Below are positions 47,531 through 60,105 of a stretch of 64,000 bases of DNA, one piece after another. This DNA comes from Impatiens glandulifera (lineage: Eukaryota > Streptophyta > Magnoliopsida > Ericales > Balsaminaceae): the NCBI RefSeq assembly GCF_907164915.1, contig NC_061869.1:9721721-9785720 (forward strand). Reading direction: 5' to 3'. Position 1 is the first letter of the stretch. Each line of letters begins with the position of its first letter. A program made the translations under genes and the position numbers. The notes below the pieces were generated by a model, which was not told the DNA's origin, made no database searches, and was given only the letters and a program-made list of their open reading frames with translations.

Positions 47531-49315
47531 TTAAATGCTTTTATCTGACATGTCAGGAAAAGAGGAGACTAGTGAGATAATTTGTTTTTCATTTTTTCTT
47601 TATATATATTAAGCTGTCCTAAGGGTAGGTCATGGCTGGTGGGTCGAAATATACCATGATTAGGGTTTCAAAATTTTCACATGATAGGTGACTAAAAAAG
47701 TTTCAATACTCATTAATGGCTTTCATATTATTGAAAATCTAATTAGTCTTAACATGAGAATCTAACCTATCTCTTTGCTCAATACTTTTCTATTGTAACT
47801 ATTTAAACCTTTTTATTAGATAATAAACAAAATGAAAAGGAATTAAAAAAAAAATATGTGTTCTAACTCACCCATTTTTACGAACAATTATGATATTAAT
47901 AAATATGATATACATTATAAAATAAAATTAAAAATAATAATAATTATTATTATTAGGATAGACATTTAATTTCACTCCAACAGTTTTTAATCTAGTTTTA
48001 GTTGATTATTAATTTTGTTAATTAAAATTTTAAGAGCAATAGTTACAATTTAATTATGAAAAAAAATTAAAATATTTTTTTTTTATGTAAAATACTATGT
48101 AATAAATTTATGAATTACGTTTGCAGCAATTTAAGAACCGTGACGATCGAAATTGAAATAAAAATTTATGATCAAAACGAAGTTATAATTACATTAAACT
48201 AACACCTACCTAGATCTAATTGACTTTAATTTAGTCATTATGACCTAATTAATCAAATAAATATTACAATTTAATTATCGGAAAAATAAACATAATTGAT
48301 TTTTTATGCAAAATACTATGTAATAAATTTCTGAATTGGGATTGCAACAATTTAAAAACGGTAACTATTGAAGTTGAAATAAAAAAAAGTTATGATCAAA
48401 ACGAAGTTATAATTAATTTTAAATGAGAGACCTAACACTTACCTGGATCCTAATTGACTTTAATTTAGTCATTATTACCTAATTAATCAAATAAATATTG
48501 CAATTTAATTATTGGAAAAAATTGAAATAATTATTGAAAAAGTGATTTGGTTTGAATTTTTTAAATAACTCAAAAAGAACAAGGCCATAATAAACAAAAT
48601 GAAAAACAAATTAAAAAAATAAAATATGAGTTCTAACTAACCCATTTCTATGAACAATTATGATATTAATAAATATGATACACCTTATAAAATAAAATTA
48701 AAAACAATAACAATTATTATTATTATGGTAGGACATTTAATCTCACTCTAAAAGTTTTTAATTTGATTTTAGTTGATTAATATTCTTAATTTTCTTAATT
48801 AAAATTTTAAGAGCAATAGTTACAATTTATTTATGAAAAACAATTTGAAATATTTGTTAATTAAAATTTTAAGAGCAATCGCAACAACTTAAGAACCGTA
48901 ACGATCGAAATTTAAATAAAAAAGTTATGATCAAAATTTCAAAAAAGGTAAACTTTCTTATTTCCCGACAAATGTTAAACATTAATATATTTTCCATTCT
49001 CTTAATTTTGGTAGTTTGTTTAAGAAACACTTTTTGGCTCTCAAATATTTTTGTCTTCCTCTCCACCAACTATCCCTAATCACTTTTCATGTTTAAAATG
49101 GACATTAAAGCAAGATTTTGATACAAATTGTACCAATATTCAATTTTTTTCAAAAATCAAATCAAAACATTTGAATTTTCTATAAACATGATCATATGAT
49201 ATATTTCAACTAGTTTAATTGAAAATGTTCACGTTTATGATTCATTTCAAATAACTTTACTTGCTCATTATTTATATACATTGAGAAGATGTCTCTCATT
49301 ATTTGAAATTATTGA
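47531..49315. repeat. Tail of unit 3 with sat3 at 48010-48530, then a second partial tail
   Basis: Two sat3 copies (GACTTTAATTTAGTCATTAT near 48222 and 48458). From about 48540 a second tail-like block (AGTTCTAACTAACCCATTTC) repeats the start of the first, matching 17650-18640. A minus-strand 66-codon frame near 48.9 kb is not supported. Confidence 0.55.
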
Positions 49316-49990
49316 ATGATTATTATTGGGATTTAGGGTCAAGTTAAGGTTGACCCAATCCATGCATTAAGTCCAATAAATGACTAACAAAGATGAGCTT
49401 TAAAAGTCAATCAATGCCTAAAACTCATGATCGAACCATATCTAAATCCCCTTTCCTACAATATTTTCATTTTCATATGTTTTTGATGAAAATATGTGTA
49501 TTAAACTTGAGAATGTGCTTATATTTTCTAATATCTGCAATTTTAATATCACACATTATATATAATACATCCATCCGAGTGTTTAAAAATATTGTAAGGA
49601 TTTCTAGCGATGTTATTCGTTAGATCTATGTTGTTGACTAGGTAAAAACTAATTGACTAACAACATGTATTCGACAACGAGAAATCCTCACAATACTTTT
49701 AAACACCCTAATAGGTTATTATAATGTGCGGTACTGAATTTGCGAAAATTTAAAAAGATAAACAAACATGTTTTTTTCAAAGAAAAAAAGTGAAAATATT
49801 ACAATTAAATGGGATTAAAATGGACGAGGTTTTATTCTTGCGCTAGTGGTTATTTATTTATTTTCTTTAAGTTTTTAGGTGTTGATGGACCATTAAGTCT
49901 TAATTAGCTATTTATCAGATCCAATTGCAGATTAGGCCCATCCTTGCTTGACCCAAGTCTTGATTATAATCAAGCAATAATTTTAAACAA
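49316..49990. mobile_element. Candidate fold-back element, copy B
   Basis: Almost the same as 18640-19315, including the inner hairpin (about 49573-49709) around AAGGATTTCT. It was copied with the unit rather than inserted again, since the flanks also match. Confidence 0.4.
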
Positions 49991-50363
49991 TGTGTGACAA
50001 TAAATTGAATAATTAAAAATTGAATAATTAAAAGACGAACAATTAACCTAACTTTATTAGTTTCAATTGACCTGACTTTATTTTGGTCATTGAAGAAGAT
50101 CCTAAAAACAAGTAAATATATCTTTCAAATGGTGCAAATCACAATTGAAAATAGAAGATGGGTACTATTCTGACATGATCCTTGACTGAATAATATTATC
50201 ATTATATTTAAAGTAAACATGTAAGGAAGTAAAGTTATAAGAGAATACATCAAGTACTCATTTAAAGACGTTTATGAAAGTAAATGTGATTCATTTCTGA
50301 GGCGTATTTCATCAGGTGATAGAATACTAAACTTAATGAGGCAAAAACAACTCAATAAAAGAA
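49991..50363. other. Spacer left of LTR-like repeat C
   Basis: Matches 19316-19675 with a small local duplication of AATTGAATAATTAAAA-type sequence near 50010. No gene. Confidence 0.4.
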
Positions 50364-52300
50364 TCGCCGACGATTCTTCTAGAAGCTCCAGCTCACCCGT
50401 TTCTCAACCTTATCCCTTCATTTTTTCACCCTCGTACACGTCTCCTCTCCGCCATTATTTCCCTTAAGCCTAGAATCTTCACCTTAACCTAGAACTAGGT
50501 TGCCGAAGATAAGATCAAAACTAGGGATAAAAACTTCAATGGCAAAATTGAAGTTGAATTAGTCCAGTACAACCAACCTAGCTGAGTATAAATACTCTCT
50601 AGGTGTTAAGCTTCAAGATCATCAAACAACTATCACATATCACAATCTAAATCAAAGAATCAAGGATTTCGACCAAACTAGATTTTTATAAAATCCTCTT
50701 CGGCGTTCAAAGTTTTGATCCAGGCTTCGGAAAAGCTTCTTCACATACATCCTAGGAGTCTTCTCCAACTGTTTGTAAGCATCCATAACCGTTGTATTTC
50801 GATTTGTGATTGAAAATTAGTTTTTACCAAGTTTGATCGGTTTGATCTACTATAGGGTTCAATTGTGTGATTTCTTTGTTTAAAATCATTCCATAAATGT
50901 TATATGAACTTTGTATTGAAAGAGTTTTGATAAAATCAACCTAAAACTAAAATAATGAAAAAATTGGATTGAAATTTTGTATTTTTTTTTGAAATTCATG
51001 TTCTTGAGCTTTAAGCTTAAATTTTTTATTCAAATACTTGTTAAACATATTTGTAAACATGTTAGGATAATTTCCATATCATTAAAACAACATCCCGATC
51101 ATGTTTGATCCAATTGAAATTTTGTAAAAATTGTTTGAATTTTGTTTTCAAAAGTTGTTACAGAGCTTGTGAATGATGTTCTTGGTTTGATTGTGTTCGA
51201 CTATATTCATCATTTCAAAGCTAATGGAACAAGATTTATACCTTTTGGTGACCTAATTCAAAAAGATTCCAAATTTTAATCTAAAAACAGTTTTTAAAAA
51301 TTAATCTTTGTAGAAATTGATTGATCTTGATTAGGGTTAGGGTTTTTAATCCCTACAATCATATGAGTTGATTGCAACTTACAGATCATAATTCCATGAT
51401 CTGTATCAAAAGATACAAGACCTGCAATTTTTGACCAATTCAAGAACACTAGGTCCTCTAGGGACCGAGGATGAGGACCGAGACCAATGACCGATATTCT
51501 TGAGTCCTGACTGAGACCAATGATCGATGTTCTTGAGTCCGGACCAAGACCAATGACATATGTTCTTGAGTTAGGACCGAGAGTTAAGACCGGTGTTCTT
51601 AAGTAAGGACCGAGAAAGACGACCAAGGTTTCTAACCTCGAACCGAGAGGTCTAACCTAGGACCGAGCCTCTTAGGTCCACGACCAAGAAAGTTAGACCT
51701 GGGACCGAGCCTTCCAGGCCTAGGACCGAATAACTTGAGTTCAGGACCGAGCCTCTTGAACCCTAGGACCGAGTCCTCCGGTCTCTCGACTATGTGTCCC
51801 GAGCCATGATCTAGATCACCCTAGTCTAGACTGAGCCCGCCCAAGCCTAGATCAACAAAATCAGACCCAGACCCTATGACTTCGGTCCTAAGGCCTATTT
51901 GGTTCCACTTTTTAAAATCCAAAATTATTTTTTTTAATTTTAGAACCTCAATCCATTTTCAAGTAATCCTGAAAGAGTTTTTACTTAGTTTTATATCAAC
52001 ACAATTGCAAGTACACTCTTTTAAATAATTTTATACAATTATTTATGTAATTTAAATATATCATTGTTTACAACCACTTTTATACAATTATTTACGTAAT
52101 CTTAACCTATCAAAAATAAAATCGTCTTTTGACGGGTGTAGAGGACGTAGCGCGAAAGCCCACTTTTTCGAGTGTAACAAAAAATGAACCCCTTATAGAA
52201 ACTCTGGTATAAAATACGTTTATACACATATATTTTTACTGATTTTTCTAAAACCATTTGGAGATTCTATTTTCAAATAAATAATATTTTAAATTAATTA
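50364..52300 (+). repeat. LTR-like repeat, copy C
   Basis: TATA at 50586-50594. The 33-bp minisatellite is at about 51467-51625 with about 4.5 units, and the CGTCTTTTGACGGGTGTAGA ... GCGCGAAAGCCC block is near 52120-52170. Left and right flanks equal copy A. Confidence 0.6.
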
Positions 52301-54326
52301 TGTCTGGTTAATTTAAACCGGATTTTGGTTAACTTATTATTTGATTCAAAATTATTAAAATTTGAATAAAATTAAATATTTTTATATAATTAATTTCTAA
52401 AGCTCCCATGTATTTTTTTCAAAATATCTTATAATAAGATTTTCCTTTAAAAGACCACGCAAATCATGGTTGAAACAAATCAAACCTGGAGTCATACATA
52501 CCGACACGTGTTAAGCTAAGAAAAGGAATTCCTAGAGTTAAATTATTATATATTAATACACTTTAAGTACTTATAAAAAAAAATTAGTAATTAAAATCCA
52601 ATAACTTTTTTATAAATAAATCAAATTTATTTAAATAAATCCTAATTATTTATCAATCAAATTGTTATATTTTATATTACCCTATATAAATATTTTATAA
52701 TTTTTTTATTAAACAAATTAAATGATTTGAGTAATATATTTAAATAATTAGTTTTTTTCCCTAAATCATATCAAATTAGATTTTTTTTAAATGAACTTTT
52801 ATCTAAAAAAACAATATCAAACTAGATTACTTCAATAGGTTTTTGTTTGCTTAATTTAGAGAGCGAAGAAATGTTGAAAATCAAATTCTTTTGAAAATGA
52901 GATTAGTTTTGAAAATCAACTTATTGTAATAATGGATTTAAGAGTAATTATAGTAGAATGTTTATAACAAAATCATTTTCTTAATCCTAAAATCACTCTT
53001 TATTACAATTAAATTATTTAATATTTTAAAAAATACCAATTTTAAACTATAAACCATTATTTTATTTTTTTATATATTTTTTATTATTAAAATATTTTAA
53101 TTATATAAATATAATTAAATTTAAAAATATATATAACCTTTTAAAATTATAAAAATAATATATTTATATATAACAAACTTAAATACATATTAAATTTTTT
53201 TATATATATATATATATTTATAAAAGAAAAAATGAACAAAAAAATTATTAATTTTATTATGGTCTACTAAATCTTCCACAATAAAAGAAATTTTTGAATA
53301 GCAATAAAAAAAATATAAATGTTACTAATAAATTCGAGATTTTGGTACCAAAGTTTATAAAAAAATATAAATTAAAATTTTAAAAATATATCAATATATA
53401 TAGTTTATTTTATTTTTTAAAATAATATATTTTTGAGTGATAGAGCGAGGGAATTTAGGGAAAAAAATGAGAAATAATGAGGTGTCACAACACTAACAAA
53501 AATGATAAATGGTGAAGAAAGAGAAAAAAATAACTTTATTATTTTTTTAATGAATCAGATTTCTCAAGTAATTCTTATTCAAAATATGAAGTTATTTAAT
53601 AATAAAAAATAAAAAAGTGAAATTATTATATATAAGTATAATTTTAGGGTTAGATATAATGATAATTTATTTTTAAGATAAGTGTTTAAAACCTTAATTC
53701 ATTAAGGCCCAGCTAGTTGTTGGAGTTCTTTTAAAAATAATTTAAATATAGTTTTTAGTTTTTACTTAACTCATTATTTCAATTTAAACACTACCTTATA
53801 AACCTAAATTATTTCAAATTGTCTTATAATTAAATATAATCATCACTCAAAAAATACTTATATAATTAATATTTACTTAATATAATATTTTTGGCTAAAA
53901 AATTAGTAATGATTGTTTTATATATTATGTATAACTTAATAATTTAAAAATATTTTATAATACAATTAAAGTAAATATTTATATAAAAAAAATTAACTAA
54001 TATGAATGATTAGTTTATGTTTTTTTTAATGATGATTAACTTGTAGAGTATATTTTTTTGACAGGTTCCAATACGATGGGTATCCGACTCATTTGGATCC
54101 GGTTTTTAATAAGCCCTAAAATTATTATTATTATTAGATTATTTGTAATTCATTTTATCTAATTAATAATTTAATATCTAAGTTGAATGGATAAAATAGA
54201 TATAATAATTATTTTAAACCTATAGAGTTAAAGTAATAAAAAATAATTACTAAAATTATAAATAATATTAAAAAAAAATGAAATATGATTTTAATTTATT
54301 ATAAAATTTAAAAGTTTAAGTATATT
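52301..54326. other. AT-rich spacer right of LTR-like repeat C
   Basis: Same order as 21600-23542. It contains the minus-oriented MITE fragment near 53430-53570 with GAGGTGTCACAAC. No gene seen. Confidence 0.55.
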
Positions 54327-54476
54327 TTAATTATTATATTTAGATAAAGCAATAAAATTATAATAAAATTTAATTAATTTAATACTAATATAAGCTAGGT
54401 TTAGGTTTAGTTTTCTCTCTTGAGCTTCAACCCTAATGGATAACATATAGCCGGGTAATCGATAGAAGTCCTCCAT
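54327..54476 (-). CDS. Small conserved reading frame, second copy, 49 residues
   Basis: Reads MEDFYRLPGYMLSIRVEAQE, where the first copy has VK for AQ; a later S/A change also keeps the frame. It lies at the end of a J-protein leader relic, in the place of the lost coding exon. Not recognised. Confidence 0.25.
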   Translation of the reverse strand: MEDFYRLPGYMLSIRVEAQERKLNLNLAYISIKLIKFYYNFIALSKYNN

Positions 54477-55100
54477 TAATTTAATACTATATCAAGGTTA
54501 ACGATAATCACATCAATGAAATGAAATTTAAGAAAGTATTATTTTATAAATTAAGATCATGTGCAAATGCAATCTTTTTATACTAAAGACATAAGAACAA
54601 TGCATTATTTTGAATAATTAAGATTAAAGAGTACCATTAGAGATATATCCAAATTAAAGGTAGCCCACATCAATGAAATGTAATTTAAGAGAGTAAATTA
54701 CATTTAAGATCAAGTGCAAAACTAAATGAATTTATAAAATTACATTGATAAACAAATTTATAAAGTGTAAAATAGCATGCATTAGAAGATAATAAATTGA
54801 TTATACCCTAGATCAAAGTATTAGGAGATGTTCAAATATATAAATCTCACGAAGTAAGTGAATGTTTTATACCTAATCTATTCTTGTTTAACACCATTTA
54901 AGAAGATATCAACATTCCATTAGATAAAAGTAATGAAAATACATAGCTAACTTTCTATGCATGCTTACTTGACAGGATTTATATAAGATTAGAAATTGTG
55001 AAAGAGGATAAACAGGATTGAAAGTTTGAAACTACACAGGTTTGTTTCATTCTTCATGTCTGGAAATTTTTTGGAATTTATAAAGACAAATTATGGAAGT
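54477..55100 (-). pseudogene. Relic of a J-protein gene leader without coding exon, copy 2
   Basis: Twin of 23693-24345 with the same order of leader pieces, including the TATA-like AATTTATAAA near 55075. The TTTGATTTGTTTCC piece is deleted here. It has an extra short duplication near 55005-55035 (GAAATTGTGAAAGAGG... GTTTGAAACTACACAGG). Confidence 0.62.
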
Positions 55101-56559
55101 TATAAAGAGAAATATATTTTTATAAATAAATTAAGAATATGTAAAATAATATAATAAATATATATATATATATGTATATTATATTAAATAAAAACCATTT
55201 ATAAAAAACAAATATGGTGGACACTTAATCCTATCACTCCATCTATTAAATAATTTTCTCATTACTCTATGTTGTCGATTTACTTTATTTCATAATTATT
55301 TTGTTTTAGATATGATGTTAGTTTTGAGTTAGTGAACATAATACTTAACTCAGTTTAGATAATACAAGATGAAATCAAAAAATATTAATCTTGTATGAGC
55401 ATAAACAAAAACTATACGCAGGAAATACTAACTTACCTAGACTATGATCTCGAAGTTTAAAAATACTAACGAGGTAAAAAAAAGTTAACTTCCCAAAACT
55501 ATGTTATTTAAGTTAGAAAACCATTTTTTTAAAAAAAAAAAACTTTAGAAAACCAAGGAGGTTAACAATATTTTTTTAACAATTTAAAATTATTTATTTA
55601 GTTGTATTAATGGAGGAAGGAATTAGAAAATATAAATAAGAAAGAGAATTTAAGAAAGCATGAACTTATTTAATAGAAGGGGAAGAGAAAGAATGAAGAA
55701 TTTGAATATGAATGTGAATGATTAAAAAAATTGAATTATAATTCACTTATTTTATAAAATTTCAAATATTAACCAAATACTATTTATAATTTCATAGAAA
55801 TTTAAATTATAAATCTAGACATTTAGGCCTTGTTTGATATTTGGGTTTTTTTTAAGGGATTTTACCTAAACTCAACAATTACTTCTTCCATCTATTCTCA
55901 CTTTTTATCAATAAAAATTACTCTTTACATAATTATTTAAAATTAATATAAGTAATCATTGCGAAATTAATGAAAAAAATACAAATCATGCTAAATAAAA
56001 AACATGATAATATATATGATTTTAAAATAATAAATTAAAATATATTTAGTTTATATATATATATATATTAACACATTTTTAAATTTTTTAAAAGATATAT
56101 ATTTTTAATTTAATTATATATATAATTAAAATATTAAGACATTTTAATAATAAAAATTAGAAAATGAGAATAAATATTTAAAAGTGATATTTTTTAATTA
56201 AAATATTAAATAATAAAAATATAAAGAAAAATATATGTTAAGATGAGTGAGTCTATTAAGCCTTAATGATAAAAATATGTTTAGATAAGTGAAATTGAAT
56301 TAAAATACCAAAATTATTCTTTACTTAATTATTTAAAATTAGTAAAAGTTATTTTTGTAATTAAATAATAAAAAACTGATCTTTTAGAAAACCGAATCAA
56401 ACAATTTTTTTAAGAGAAAAAACCCATAACCAAAATCCAACGATCAAACTAGTTCTTAACAAAACAACAAAAACAGAAAATCGAATTGAATCCTCAACAA
56501 CAACAACAAAAAACAAACAAACAAACAAAGAAAGAAATGTTTCAAACCTAAAAGTTTAT
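55101..56559. other. AT-rich spacer and 3' flank of J-protein gene copy 4
   Basis: Holds pieces also found at 41280-41760 and 40740-41060, in a different order, so this interval was rearranged. The common 3' flank of the gene begins near 56350. No gene. Confidence 0.5.
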
Positions 56560-57462
56560 TCATTCAGCCTCTTCTTCTCCCTTTCTTCTTTTGGGATTTG
56601 GCAAAATAGAGTCCTCCTCATTAACCTCATGTTCATCATCTTTATGAATGATAACTGCTGCTGCTGCAGCTTCATCAGATGTTGCAACAATATCAGCAGC
56701 AGCTGGTTCAGAAGAAGATGGCGGATTCCATTGAAATTTGGAATCACCTTGAACAACAATAGGAGTGAATTCTTGATATTGATGACCAGAATGTTGATTC
56801 TTGATGTCCACCGCTTCCGAAGGATCAAGAGGCTCTGCAGTTTCAATTGCGAGAAAAAGTTGTCTACAATTACTGCATCGAATGTTACGGTTGACATAGA
56901 TTCTAAAATATTCAATCTTTTTCTTGCAATGGTCGCATACAGTCCAAAACGTAGGAGTAAAGTCGGACCCTCCTGCTCTGCGTTGATTAGCAATCGTGAC
57001 TTTGACATCAGAGAATCCATTATCAGGTCCATTTGATGGTACCAGAACCTCTTGTTGTTGATTTGTTCCCCTCCTCTTACGATCATAAGATTCACGACTT
57101 TTTTCATCAGATAAGATCTTCCAGGATTCACGAATGTAACCAAAAGCATGATTAGCCTCGACCCTCTTGTTCTTATCTGGATGAAGTATTAGAACCATAT
57201 TCTTATATTTCTTCTTAATCGTGTCATGGTCTGCTCTTGGATCAACACCCAGTATTCCATACCAATCCGTTTCCCCGTTTACTTTTCTTTCGGCACAAAG
57301 ATAAACATCCAGAATCGAAATCAAACTCTGAACCCCGTCCAGATCCGGGAAAAGAGAATTTGCTTTCTTAGCAAATCTCCTCGCACCCGTCAAGTCACTT
57401 TCTGAAAACATTCTTTCTGCGATTTCCTTAGCTCTATGAGCTTCGTCCTTATTGCAATCCAT
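56560..57462 (-). CDS. J-domain protein, copy 4, 300 residues
   Basis: Intact copy and the most diverged in the tail: A217, D219, Q223, five alanines at 265-269 as in copy 1, and D284-S285-I286 where the others have E-F-T. The J domain with HPD, the cysteine module and PKRRK are unchanged. All differences fall after residue 215, in the low-complexity acidic half. ATG 57462 is chosen because the upstream in-frame ATG is inside the probable intron. Confidence 0.9.
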   Translation of the reverse strand: MDCNKDEAHRAKEIAERMFSESDLTGARRFAKKANSLFPDLDGVQSLISILDVYLCAERKVNGETDWYGILGVDPRADHDTIKKKYKNMVLILHPDKNKRVEANHAFGYIRESWKILSDEKSRESYDRKRRGTNQQQEVLVPSNGPDNGFSDVKVTIANQRRAGGSDFTPTFWTVCDHCKKKIEYFRIYVNRNIRCSNCRQLFLAIETAEPLDPSEAVDIKNQHSGHQYQEFTPIVVQGDSKFQWNPPSSSEPAAADIVATSDEAAAAAVIIHKDDEHEVNEEDSILPNPKRRKGEEEAE

Positions 57463-57970
57463 TATGAAAATCTCTATGTTCATAAAAGGGAACAAATCAA
57501 AACAGTACCCAACTAACTACCCATTAGAGATATATGAAGATTAAAGATAACCCACATCAATGAAATGAAATGAAATGAAATGTAATTTAAGAGAGTAATT
57601 AAAGTACCTTTTAAGATCAAATGCAAAAAAAACCAAATGAATCTTCTGCAGGAAAGGAAAGGAAAGGAAAAGACATTGATTAGTTTCCTATGCAATGCAT
57701 GCTTACAGGGACAGAACTACTAATTATATCAGATTAGGGAAAACATGATTAATGAAAGAAACTACACATTCCTAATTCAAAATCGAACGATATGGAGAAG
57801 TTTAAGTTAATTACCTTCTAAACTTGATTGTTGCAGATTTCTCCGGCGGTGGAGAGATGGAAACGCCGGCGGTAGAGCGGTGGCGGTGGAGGAGGAGGAG
57901 GAAGAGGGTTAAAAGATACTACTTATGACAGCCGAGAGTTAAAGAAGGGTTTGTTTCATTTTCATGTCTG
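57463..57970 (-). other. Leader of J-protein gene copy 4; intron 2 shortened
   Basis: Intron 1 57814-57646, exon 2 57645-57608, intron 2 57607-57474 (134 bp against 289 bp in the other copies). The missing 165 bp lie between two TACCCAT direct repeats (1862 and 2027 in copy 1), leaving one TACCCAT at 57518-57524. A few extra bases come from a GAAAT run. Splice borders are unchanged. Confidence 0.65.
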
Positions 57971-57981
57971 GAAATTGTTCG

Positions 57982-57991
57982 AATTTATAAA
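57982..57991 (-). promoter_or_regulatory. TATA-like box of J-protein gene copy 4
   Basis: TTTATAAATT on the minus strand, same place as in the other copies. Confidence 0.5.
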
Positions 57992-58039
57992 GACAAAAAC
58001 TTCTCTTTTTTTTTTTTAATTTTATTATTGTAAAAAAGA

Positions 58040-59350
58040 TACTGACAATGACAAATATATTATTTCGATAATAAATAAATAAAAAAATTATATGTAAATG
58101 ATATATTTCAAATTAATGTCATTTGAACTTAGGGTACTGTTTGGAAGATACAGTTTATTCAGACAAAAAGGTCTTACAAATCTATTATTTGAATATCCAT
58201 TTAACCTAACTTAGGCGGGAATTAATAGTATACTAACATTGAGAATTATAGATAAATTTAATTATATATAAATGAGTTATTTAGAATTAGTTTATTTTAA
58301 ATTGATGTCTTTCTAATTTAAGATACTTATTAAACCTCTATTTTGAATAATATATAAAATATAAATAAATAGAATTATAATTAAATAACATTTTAACCGA
58401 TGTGCCCCAATCGTATATATCTGGAACATTGAAAATTATAAATATATAAATAAATTATATATTTAAGATTGACTATCGGTATTTCTATCTCTGAAACACT
58501 CGGTTTATACTTTATATGACAAGATGTGGGACAATATTATTATTTCCATATCATTTTAACCTAGTAAATACAAATAAATAAAATTATATATAAATGATAT
58601 ATTTAAGGTTAGACTATTTCAAAATTTAAAGTATCTTAATTTAAAGTATTTTTGAATTTAAGGTATTTCTTTCTGAAAAAATCAGTTTATACTGGCAAAA
58701 ATGTCGGACAATATTATTATTTCGATATCATTTTAATATTTCGATATCATTTTAAAGTAGCCGCAATAGTATCTTTCTTGAGAAATACAAATAAATAAAA
58801 TTATATATAAATGAGATATTTAAAATTGACTATTTCAATTAACTTCATCTTAATTTAGATAATTCACGTTTATATCTGAAACACTCAGTTTATTCTGACA
58901 ACAATTTTATTAATTCAATATTATTTTAAATTATATCTATTGAAAAATTATGAATTATAAATAAATAAATAATATATTTAAGATTAATTATTTCAAATTA
59001 TTGACATCTTAATTTTAATTTTAATTTAGATTATGCGAAACATATGTCTCCAATATTAATTCAAAATATTAATATGCCAAACATATGTCTCCAATATTAA
59101 TTCAAAATATTAATACATAAATGACAATTTAAAATTGACTATATCAAATTAATAATAATATAATAAAATAATTAATTCTAAATAAAAATCGATAAAAAAA
59201 AAAGTTTAGAGAATTTTATCTATTGAAAATTATAGATAAATAAAAAAAATCAAATTATACACAAATAATATATTAAAATAAACTATTTCAAATAAGATAT
59301 CTTCAGAGTTTAAATTGTAAACAGATAAAATTATAAATAAATAAATAAAT
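58040..59350. repeat. sat1 tandem repeat, unit 4
   Basis: Monomers as in the other units. Local duplications are present: ATTTCGATATCATTTTAA twice near 58720-58755, and an ACATATGTCTCCAATATTAA block twice near 59040-59105. Confidence 0.72.
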
Positions 59351-60105
59351 GAGTATATGGAATTAATGTTAGATGTCAGTTGAACATTAAAAGCCTGTAT
59401 ATTTATTTATTTATATTTTGTATTGTTCAAGACTAATGTATGTCCCCTCATTATTATGCATGGCCAATCAAATAACATCTCACATTTGCACGGCCGTCAT
59501 AGGTCAAAATTATATATATATTTTAAATAAACTTTTTAAAATATACATTATTAAAACAAAAATATTAGAGATTATAATAATATACATTATTGTCTTATTA
59601 ATATTGTAAATTATTTTAATTAAAATAACTTTTAATATAATCAGATAATTTTAAAGTTTCTTATAGTTGTATTTGTATGGAACTTATTAATATATAATTC
59701 TAATATAAAGTACCCACAAACAAGTACAATCTACTTTATTACAAATCATTTGATGAGTAATATTATATGAAAATTTGTGTTTTTTTATTTATAAAATATG
59801 GCATTGTCTTGAGATACCTAAATTATGAAATTGGATCTCAGTTTGAATCACATTTTTTTTTTATTTGAATGTTTAAAAACTTGATTTTTTCTAAAAATAT
59901 CTTATTTCAATTTATATTTTTTTTTAAAAACTCAATTACACTTCAATTTCATTGTTTGTAAATATGTTTATTATATTATTTAACAAAAATAATTTAAATA
60001 GAAGTATTATATTTAATTTCTTATTACTCTTATATTTTTTCTATAAAAATATTTCAAATTTATAACCATAAATGTTTTCTATAGTGGAGTTTGGATGACC
60101 ATATT
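59351..60105. other. AT-rich spacer between sat1 and sat2, unit 4
   Basis: Follows the other spacers, but AACGGGCC is altered to GCATGGCC near 59458. A 63-codon frame here is not supported. Confidence 0.6.
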
